Below, piece by piece: positions 1-5,167 of a stretch of 8,718 nt of DNA. A model generated the notes under the pieces. The model saw nothing but the letters and a program-made list of their open reading frames with translations. It did not search any database and was not told the DNA's origin. How positions within the stretch are numbered: the stretch's first letter is position 1; each line of letters begins with the position of its first letter. Source of the DNA: Thalassolituus sp. GTDB lineage: Bacteria > Pseudomonadota > Gammaproteobacteria > Pseudomonadales > Oceanobacteraceae. Made by a program: the position numbers and the translations under genes. The stretch lies in NCBI GenBank assembly GCA_029212275.1, contig JARGOI010000090.1, positions 1 through 8,718 of the forward strand, given 5' to 3'.

Positions 1-427
1 GAGAACTTTCGCTAACACGATCTCTGCCAGCGCCACTGTCGATGGCCAACCACAGTAAGGTGTCTGGGCGAGTTTCTCCCCATACCGATTCACCTGACGC
101 TTGCAGCAGGGTTTGCATGGATTTATCGGCAAATTTCACAGAAAGCATCAGCCCTTGTTCTGGATCGTTTTCGTAACGCATGGTTTTCACATAGCTGATT
201 GCTTTTTCACTGGCAGCCATCACGTCGGCGTCGGATAACGCGGCATCGCTGCCCGAAATCTTAGTAACCACGAGCTTAAATGCCTCACCAATAGCGCTGT
301 CTCGAGCTTCTTCAGACTGATCTGGTACGGAGACTTGCGCCTCGTACAGGCCGACAACAGCCGCAGAAGATGTCTTACCTAACAGCAGCCCTACACAGGT
401 TAAAGCCAGTAATATCGATACTCGCAC
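1..427 (-). CDS. DUF2066 domain-containing secreted protein, N-terminal part (cut by window edge)
   Basis: This is the first 142 codons of a minus-strand gene that continues past base 1. Translation from GTG at 427 gives a classic signal peptide: MR, a hydrophobic core of about 15 residues (VSILLALTCVGLLLG), then KTSSA with likely cleavage near residue 22. The mature start VVGLYEAQVSVPDQS, then VVTKISGSDAAL and, near the cut, SVWGETRPDTLLWLAID match the DUF2066 pattern as I know it. The family has no established function. It commonly sits divergent from purM, as here. I chose GTG 427 because AAAGGA lies 7 bases upstream and the signal peptide starts at once. The frame stays open upstream, so ATG 475 or ATG 586 are formal alternatives, but they put a polar extension before the signal peptide. 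Family assignment is confident; the role is unknown. Confidence 0.85.
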   Translation of the reverse strand, partial: MRVSILLALTCVGLLLGKTSSAAVVGLYEAQVSVPDQSEEARDSAIGEAFKLVVTKISGSDAALSDADVMAASEKAISYVKTMRYENDPEQGLMLSVKFADKSMQTLLQASGESVWGETRPDTLLWLAIDSGAGRDRVSESS

Positions 428-660
428 AGTTACATCCTTTCGCTGAATCTCATTAATGTTGCCAATTTCACTCATTATTTCTGCGCGTATTGTGCCAATC
501 CAGCCGCGATATAACCAGCATTGACGGTGATTTTGATTTCGAGGATGCAGGATGGCCGACAAATAGTTAGAATACGCGCCTTTCATGGCCACCACCGCAT
601 GGCCATCCAGCGAATTTCGCACGAGTACTTCGGTATGAGTGACAATTGCATGAGTACATT

Positions 661-687
661 GGCATGAGCAACGACGGCATGAGCAAC
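661..687 (+). repeat. 12-bp perfect tandem direct repeat spanning two purM start codons
   Basis: GGCATGAGCAAC occurs at 661-672 and again at 676-687, a 15-base period. Each copy carries an in-frame ATG for purM (664 and 679), so translation from the first gives MSNDG followed by MSNND. Two more ATGAG words lie just upstream at 635 and 650 in another frame. The unit looks like a small in-frame duplication of the gene start. Confidence 0.8.
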
Positions 688-1734
688 AACGATAAATCAT
701 CTTTAAGCTATAAAGACGCAGGCGTAGACATCGACGCTGGTAACGCATTGGTAGAACGCATTAAAGGCGTCGCAAAACGAACTCGTCGCCCTGAAGTGAT
801 GGCCGGCTTGGGTGGCTTTGGTGCCTTGTTCGAATTACCCATGGGTTATCGTCAACCAGTACTCGTCTCAGGCACCGATGGCGTTGGTACGAAATTGCGT
901 CTGGCGATGGATTTAAACAAGCACGATACCATCGGTATCGACCTCGTTGCTATGTGCGTTAATGACCTTGTGGTCGCGGGTGCCGAGCCTTTGTTTTTCT
1001 TAGATTATTACGCCACTGGCAAACTCAACGTCGATGTAGCGGCAGCGGTGGTCGAAGGCATCGGCGAAGGCTGCTTACAAGCTGGCGCTTCCTTAGTAGG
1101 TGGTGAAACTGCAGAAATGCCTGGTATGTATGAAGGCGAAGATTACGATCTTGCCGGTTTCTGCGTGGGTATCGCCGAAAAAGATCAACTGATCGATGGT
1201 TCTAAAGTGGCTGCCGGTGACAAACTGATCGCGCTGGCGTCCAGTGGTCCTCACTCCAACGGCTATTCTTTAATTCGTAAAATCATTGAAGTGTCTGGTG
1301 CCGATTTAACGGCCGATCTTGATGGGCAAACAGTAGCCGATGCACTCATGGCACCGACCAAAATTTATGTGAAATCCGCCTTAAAATTGATCAACGCATC
1401 CGAGGTTCATGCGTTATCTCACATCACTGGCGGTGGTTTCCAAGAAAACATTCCTCGTGTGCTGCCAGACGATTGCAAAGCCATTATTGATACCAACAGC
1501 TGGCAGTGGCCAGAAGTATTCACTTGGTTACAACAAAATGGCAACGTGAAAACCTATGAAATGTTCCGCACCTTCAACTGTGGCGTAGGCATGATCATCG
1601 CGTTACCCGAAGCCAAAGCAAGTGCGGCCGTTGCGCTTATGAATGCCGAAGGCGAGCAAGCTTGGATTATTGGTGACGTAGAGAAACGCAATGGCGATGA
1701 AGCTCAGGTTGAATTTATAGGCACTCGTGCATGA
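679..1734 (+). CDS. purM: phosphoribosylformylglycinamidine cyclo-ligase (AIR synthetase)
   Basis: PurM closes the imidazole ring in de novo purine synthesis: FGAM + ATP gives AIR. It is a cytosolic dimer of the AIRS/PurM ATP-grasp-unrelated superfamily. In the 351-residue product I see the N-terminal start SLSYKDAGVDIDAG, VSGTDGVGTKL (63-73), NDLVVAGAEPLFFLDYY (95-111), GGETAEMPGMY (141-151), HSNGYSLIR (192-200), HITGGGFQENIPR (248-260) and MFRTFNCGVGM (295-305). The length equals the usual ~345-353. I chose ATG 679 because it gives the MS(x)n-SLSYKDAG start typical of Pseudomonas PurM. ATG 664 is in frame and equally possible, and TTG 646 less so; none has a clear Shine-Dalgarno. The stop overlaps the purN start by ATGA, implying translational coupling. 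No PurR-box-like sequence was recognised upstream. Confidence 0.97.
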   Translation: MSNNDKSSLSYKDAGVDIDAGNALVERIKGVAKRTRRPEVMAGLGGFGALFELPMGYRQPVLVSGTDGVGTKLRLAMDLNKHDTIGIDLVAMCVNDLVVAGAEPLFFLDYYATGKLNVDVAAAVVEGIGEGCLQAGASLVGGETAEMPGMYEGEDYDLAGFCVGIAEKDQLIDGSKVAAGDKLIALASSGPHSNGYSLIRKIIEVSGADLTADLDGQTVADALMAPTKIYVKSALKLINASEVHALSHITGGGFQENIPRVLPDDCKAIIDTNSWQWPEVFTWLQQNGNVKTYEMFRTFNCGVGMIIALPEAKASAAVALMNAEGEQAWIIGDVEKRNGDEAQVEFIGTRA

Positions 1735-2429
1735 TCGATTCGTCCAGCTCTTCTTCTGAACCCGGCTCGGAATTTACCCCAGAAGATAAGCCTCGCGTTG
1801 TTGTTTTGATTTCTGGCAGTGGCTCCAACATGGAAGCCATTGCCGAGCAAATTAAAAATGACGTTATAGATGCAGATTTAGTCGCGGTGATTTCTAACAA
1901 ACCAGAAGCCGCGGGCATCCAGAAAGCCCAAGACCGCAATATTGATACGCAAATTGTCGATCACCGTCAGTTTGCTTCGCGTGAAGAGTTTGACGCCGCG
2001 ATGATTCGTATGATTGACGGCTATCGACCCGACTTGATCGTACTTGCTGGATTTATGCGTATTTTAACGCCCTATTTTGTCCGTCATTACCTCGGGCAGT
2101 TACTTAATATTCACCCTTCATTACTGCCCAGTTATCCGGGCTTGCAAACACACCAACGTGCTTTAGCAGCTGGGGATGCGAATCACGGAGCGACGGTGCA
2201 TTTTGTTACCGAAGAGCTGGATGGTGGCCCGAACGTGATTCAAGCGGTGGTACCAATTTTGGACGGTGATGACGAGATTTCGTTGCAAAAACGTGTACAA
2301 ATTCAAGAACACATTATTTACCCCATTGCCGTGAAATGGTTTGTCGAAGGTCGGCTTTCTATGCAGAATGGCGTGGCAACACTGGATAATAAGACGCTGC
2401 CATTAAGTGGCCTCCAACTATCAAGCTAA
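1731..2429 (+). CDS. purN: phosphoribosylglycinamide formyltransferase 1 (GAR transformylase)
   Basis: PurN transfers a formyl group from 10-formyl-tetrahydrofolate to GAR, giving FGAR, two steps before PurM in the pathway. The glycine-rich phosphate-binding start VVLISGSGSNMEAI (24-37) is present. The catalytic set known from E. coli PurN is intact: Asn127 and His129 in LLNIHPSLLPSYPGL, and Asp164 in TEELDGGP. HGATVHFV (152-159) also fits. At 232 residues it is about 20 longer than E. coli PurN; the excess is an N-terminal tail with six consecutive serines (4-9) and acidic residues before the first strand. No internal Met could serve as a better start: the next is Met34, inside the fold. The ATG overlaps the purM stop and has no good ribosome-binding site, which fits coupling to purM translation. 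Confidence 0.97.
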   Translation: MIDSSSSSSEPGSEFTPEDKPRVVVLISGSGSNMEAIAEQIKNDVIDADLVAVISNKPEAAGIQKAQDRNIDTQIVDHRQFASREEFDAAMIRMIDGYRPDLIVLAGFMRILTPYFVRHYLGQLLNIHPSLLPSYPGLQTHQRALAAGDANHGATVHFVTEELDGGPNVIQAVVPILDGDDEISLQKRVQIQEHIIYPIAVKWFVEGRLSMQNGVATLDNKTLPLSGLQLSS

Positions 2430-2462
2430 TTTGCTTGGTCACATCACACAGGGGATTTTGTG

Positions 2463-3185
2463 ATGCTTCAAAGACTCGTTTTTACGTTACTCCTGGGTGC
2501 GGGTATCGGTATGGGAATTAACCAAACCACCCATGCTGACACTCATACTATGTTGAAACCTTTTACCATCGACTACAGCAGCCAATACAAACTGGGATGG
2601 TTTAGTATTGATATCGACGCTACACGTCAACTTAGCCAACAAAGCGATGGCACCTGGACTTTGGATTTTAATGCTGAAGCCAGTGTTGCTACGGTTAAAG
2701 AAAACTCACAGTTTAAACTCAGTAAAGACGGCAAAACGATCATACCAATGGAATACCGCTTTCGTGCTACGGGATTAATTTCAGAAGATGATCGTACGCT
2801 CAGCTTTAATGCCGCCCAAAAAACTGTAAAAGACAAAGAATCTGATAAGTTTTATGACAACTCTTGGCAAGATGGCATTCAAGACAACGCTACTTACATG
2901 CTGCAAGCTAGCATTGCCCTGGCAGAAGGGAAAAAAGAATTCAGTTTCCCTGTGTTCGAAAAAAATAAAACCAAGGTATTCACCTATCGTGTCGTCAGCG
3001 AAGATACCGTTAAAATCAAAGCCGGTACCTTCGATGCCTACAGAGTCATGCAGGTTCGTAAAGATAAAGATCGTGAAATATACGCTTGGTTTGCCAAACA
3101 AGATGGCTTCCCAATGATTTTGCTGCGCGATAAAAAGAAAGGCAAACTCAGCTATCAAATTGAAGCCAGCAAGCTCTCTTTTTGA
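2463..3185 (+). CDS. DUF3108 domain-containing secreted/periplasmic protein
   Basis: The 240-residue product begins with a signal peptide: MLQR, hydrophobic VFTLLLGAGIGMGI, then QTTHA with probable cleavage after Ala25. The mature part opens PFTIDYSSQYKLGWFSIDIDA and is rich in alternating beta-type segments. It includes a GTFDAYRVMQVRKDKDREIYAWF stretch split over residues ~185-210, and FPMILLRDKKKGKLSYQIE near the end. This is the DUF3108 pattern as I recall it; the family is poorly characterised, and a periplasmic or envelope beta-rich protein is all that can be said. ATG 2463 is preferred over the overlapping GTG 2460 because AGGGGA (2450-2455) sits 7 bases before it. A DUF3108 gene directly after purN is, to my knowledge, a conserved order in Pseudomonas. 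The gap to purN is 33 bases, so the same transcript is likely. Confidence 0.85.
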   Translation: MLQRLVFTLLLGAGIGMGINQTTHADTHTMLKPFTIDYSSQYKLGWFSIDIDATRQLSQQSDGTWTLDFNAEASVATVKENSQFKLSKDGKTIIPMEYRFRATGLISEDDRTLSFNAAQKTVKDKESDKFYDNSWQDGIQDNATYMLQASIALAEGKKEFSFPVFEKNKTKVFTYRVVSEDTVKIKAGTFDAYRVMQVRKDKDREIYAWFAKQDGFPMILLRDKKKGKLSYQIEASKLSF

Positions 3186-3212
3186 TCATCCTCATTCTCT
3201 AGGTGTTTTAAT

Positions 3213-3794
3213 ATGCGACTCAGTGACGGCGATATAGAACAACACATCGAAGACGGCAAAATCATCATTGATCCAGCGCCGGGCACTGATGCCATTGCTG
3301 GTATCAGCGTTGACCTTAGATTGGATCACCGTTTTCGGGTGTTTAGTAATAACTCGGTCACCCACCTCGATCTCTCTGGTGAGCGCAAGCAACTTGAACG
3401 AGACATCGATCGCATCATGAGCAAAGAGATCGAAATTGATTCTGATCAGGCACTCTATATTCACCCCGGTGAATTGGTATTGGGCGCCACCTTCGAGTCG
3501 GTCACCGTACCCGATGATCTAGTGGGCTGGCTCGATGGCCGCAGCTCGTTGGCGCGTTTAGGCTTGATGGTACACGTTACCGCAGGCCGCATCGATCCCG
3601 GCTGGCATGGGCAAATTGTTTTAGAGTTTTACAATAACGGCAAACTGCCTCTGGCATTGCGCCCTGGCATGGTAATCTGTGCCATGTCGTTTGAAATGCT
3701 CAGCAGCCCAGCGAAACGACCTTACAATACTAGAGTAAACGCTAAGTATCGTAATCAAAAAGGCGCGGCTTTTTCTAGAATTGCTGACGATTAA
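3213..3794 (+). CDS. dcd: dCTP deaminase
   Basis: Dcd deaminates dCTP to dUTP and ammonia, feeding dUTPase and dTMP synthesis. It is a cytosolic homotrimer. The product is 193 residues, the same length as E. coli Dcd, and aligns by eye along its whole length from MRLSDGDIE to KYRNQKGAAFSRIADD. The signature VGWLDGRSSLARLGLMVHVTA is at 104-124. Active-site residues known from E. coli are present: Ser111, Arg115, Ala124, Arg126 and the catalytic Glu138 in IVLEFYN. Gly125 replaces the His of the E. coli protein, a position next to the active site but not one of the catalytic residues. AGGTG (3201-3205) lies 7 bases before the ATG. It follows the DUF3108 gene by 27 bases and its stop TAA overlaps an alternative galE ATG, so it sits inside the same apparent operon. 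Confidence 0.97.
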   Translation: MRLSDGDIEQHIEDGKIIIDPAPGTDAIAGISVDLRLDHRFRVFSNNSVTHLDLSGERKQLERDIDRIMSKEIEIDSDQALYIHPGELVLGATFESVTVPDDLVGWLDGRSSLARLGLMVHVTAGRIDPGWHGQIVLEFYNNGKLPLALRPGMVICAMSFEMLSSPAKRPYNTRVNAKYRNQKGAAFSRIADD

Positions 3795-3795
3795 T

Positions 3796-3801
3796 GGAGA
3801 G
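3796..3801 (+). promoter_or_regulatory. ribosome-binding site deciding the galE start
   Basis: GGAGAG lies 7 bases before ATG 3809. This favours 3809 over ATG 3794, which overlaps the dcd stop and has no purine-rich site at the right distance. Confidence 0.7.
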
Positions 3802-3808
3802 AATTGAA

Positions 3809-4855
3809 ATGGAAAAAACAATCTTAGTGACTGGCGGTGCCGGTTATATTGGTTCTCATACCTGTGTTGAATTGCTCGAATCAGGCTACCAAGTGGTCGT
3901 GATTGATAACCTGAGCAACAGTTCAGCAGAAGCGCTTGAGCGTGTGTTTACGATTTCCGGCAAGAAACCCATATTTATTGAGGGTGACGTACGTAACCGA
4001 GCCTTGTTAGATAAAATTTTTGTCGACTTTCCTATTGATGCTGTTATTCACTTTGCCGGATTAAAAGCGGTTGGCGAGTCATGCCAAATGCCGCTGGCCT
4101 ACTACGACAACAACATCAACAGCACATTGACCTTATGCCAAGCTATGGAACAAGCGGGTGTCAAAAATTTAGTTTTTAGTTCCTCTGCAACCGTATATGG
4201 CGATCCAGAAACACTGCCATTGACCGAAGATATGCCATTATCGGCAACCAATCCCTATGGGCGTTCCAAACTCATCATCGAAGAAATGCTGCGCGACTTA
4301 CCCGAAGCCGATGCGATAACTCAATCCGCAACGCCTTGGGCGGTTATTTTATTGCGTTATTTCAACCCTGTGGGCGCACATAAAACTGGCTTAATTGGCG
4401 AAGATCCAAAAGATATACCAAATAACCTGATGCCGTTCATTGCTCAAGTCGCGGTAAAACGCCGTGAGTATTTATCTATTTATGGTGACGACTACGATAC
4501 TATCGATGGAACAGGCGTTCGTGATTACATCCACGTCGTGGATTTAGCCAAGGGGCACGTCTGTGCCGTCGAGAATTTATTAGGCAGCTCCCCTATCACT
4601 GGGGTCGATGCCATTAACCTAGGTTCTGGTGACGGTGTCAGTGTGTTGCAAATGGTTTCTACCTTCGCTGAAATAAACCAAATACCAGTCCCCTACCAAA
4701 TAGCGCCCCGTCGTTCTGGCGACATCGCCGCCTGCTATGCAAATGCCTGTAAAGCCAAAAAGCTACTGAATTGGCAGACTCAATTATCCGTGACCGACAT
4801 GGTCAAAGATACTTGGCATTGGCAGAGTAAAAATCCAATGGGCTATACCGTCTAA
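3809..4855 (+). CDS. galE: UDP-glucose 4-epimerase
   Basis: GalE interconverts UDP-glucose and UDP-galactose through a 4-keto intermediate with tightly bound NAD. It supplies UDP-galactose for lipopolysaccharide and other glycans and takes part in galactose catabolism. From ATG 3809 the protein is 348 residues (E. coli: 338). It has the Rossmann motif TGGAGYIGSHT (8-18, GxxGxxG), IHFAGLKAVGES (80-91), the SSSATVYGD stretch (124-132), the catalytic Tyr150-x3-Lys154 in NPYGRSK, RYFNPVGAH, GEDPKDIPNNLMPFIAQVAV, DGTGVRDYIHVVDLA and the terminal DTWHWQSKNPMGY. These are features of true GalE rather than the broader UDP-GlcNAc epimerase group. It is the last gene of the plus-strand run before the tRNA and the polysaccharide genes. 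Its codon and base usage match the housekeeping side. Confidence 0.96.
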   Translation: MEKTILVTGGAGYIGSHTCVELLESGYQVVVIDNLSNSSAEALERVFTISGKKPIFIEGDVRNRALLDKIFVDFPIDAVIHFAGLKAVGESCQMPLAYYDNNINSTLTLCQAMEQAGVKNLVFSSSATVYGDPETLPLTEDMPLSATNPYGRSKLIIEEMLRDLPEADAITQSATPWAVILLRYFNPVGAHKTGLIGEDPKDIPNNLMPFIAQVAVKRREYLSIYGDDYDTIDGTGVRDYIHVVDLAKGHVCAVENLLGSSPITGVDAINLGSGDGVSVLQMVSTFAEINQIPVPYQIAPRRSGDIAACYANACKAKKLLNWQTQLSVTDMVKDTWHWQSKNPMGYTV

Positions 4856-4900
4856 CGATCATCTAAATTCGAAAAAAAACGAGAAAAATCAAAGATTTTG

Positions 4901-4934
4901 CTGGCAAATAGTTGACTTGCCAGTAAGCGCTGGC
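4901..4934. repeat. three alternating inverted-repeat arms inside the tRNA-Asn promoter
   Basis: CTGGCAA (4901-4907) is a perfect inverted partner of TTGCCAG (4917-4923), with 9 bases between. The second arm then pairs again, through GCCAG (4919-4923), with CTGGC (4930-4934). The arms bracket the -35 box and touch the -10 box of the tRNA promoter. They could form either of two exclusive hairpins in the galE 3' RNA or be operator half-sites. No U-run follows, so this is not a standard intrinsic terminator. Confidence 0.6.
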
Positions 4935-4939
4935 ATAAT
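4912..4939 (+). promoter_or_regulatory. sigma-70 promoter of the tRNA-Asn gene
   Basis: The -35 box TTGACT (4912-4917) and the -10 box CATAAT (4934-4939) are separated by 16 bases. The TGG just before the -10 gives an extended -10 (TGn) element. Transcription would start near 4946, about 13 bases before the mature tRNA, after a GC-containing discriminator (GCGC). The match to consensus and the position directly ahead of a stable RNA gene make this the best promoter in the window. Confidence 0.8.
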
Positions 4940-4958
4940 GCGCATCTCTTACTGATGT

Positions 4959-5034
4959 TCCCCGATAGCTCAGTCGGTAGAGCAGTAGACTGTTAATCTA
5001 TTGGTCGTTGGTTCAAGTCCAACTCGGGGAGCCA
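4959..5034 (+). tRNA. tRNA-Asn (anticodon GTT)
   Basis: The 76-base gene folds as a full cloverleaf. The acceptor arm TCCCCGA pairs with TCGGGGA. The D-loop carries AGTCGGTAGAGC. The anticodon stem GTAGA/TCTAT encloses CTGTTAA with anticodon GTT at 4992-4994. The T-loop has GTTCAAGTC. The discriminator is G and the CCA end is encoded. It reads AAC/AAU codons and resembles E. coli tRNA-Asn closely in the loops. It marks the junction between the housekeeping block and the AT-rich polysaccharide genes. tRNA-Asn genes are known targets for integrating elements, but no second copy of the tRNA 3' end was found in this window. Confidence 0.97.
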
Positions 5035-5123
5035 CTTCTTTTTAAAATAATTTTATAATTTAAATAAAATTGTCATAATTATCCCCTCCTTTACTTAATT
5101 TTCAGTACATGTTCATTATTTTT

Positions 5124-5132
5124 TGCTAAAAT
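5124..5132 (+). promoter_or_regulatory. candidate extended -10 promoter for the 5168 gene
   Basis: TGCTAAAAT (5124-5132) is an extended -10 element with a TAAAAT hexamer (one mismatch to TATAAT) but no good -35. Transcription would start near 5139, leaving a leader of about 30 bases. An alternative is TTGTCA (5070-5075) with CTTAAT (5094-5099), 18 bases apart. In such AT-rich DNA these matches are only suggestive. No JUMPstart/ops-like sequence was seen in this leader. Confidence 0.35.
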
Positions 5133-5133
5133 A

Positions 5134-5149
5134 TTAATTAATTAATTAA
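5134..5149. repeat. (TTAA)4 tandem repeat and palindrome
   Basis: Four TTAA units in a row make a 16-base perfect palindrome just downstream of the candidate -10 box and 18 bases before the start codon at 5168. It would lie at or near the transcription start. It may be a simple low-complexity tract, or a slippage-prone spacer or binding site. Confidence 0.7.
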
Positions 5150-5167
5150 CGAAGAATACAGGATAGT

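Noticed and set aside
1715..1939. 74-codon minus-strand ORF over the purM-purN junction
   Set aside because: It lies opposite the start of purN, and its long serine/glutamate runs mirror the purN tail. No ribosome-binding site or family resemblance was seen.
2781..3158. 125-codon minus-strand ORF inside the DUF3108 gene
   Set aside because: It is antisense to a gene with a clear signal peptide, ribosome-binding site and family match; its composition shows no recognisable domain. The same applies to the minus-strand frames at 2627-2836, 3192-3464, 3621-3821, 5764-6018 and 6067-6249, to the plus-strand frame at 2854-3117 within the same gene, and to the plus-strand frame at 7486-7668 opposite the transferase gene.
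5010..5034. att-site duplication of the tRNA-Asn 3' end
   Set aside because: I looked for a second copy in the window. The closest, around 8670-8682 (TTCAACTCCGA), is only a partial resemblance and lacks the acceptor-stem bases.
5035..5167. JUMPstart/ops element for RfaH ahead of the polysaccharide genes
   Set aside because: No GGCGGTAG-like ops core was found in the leader; the region is simply AT-rich.
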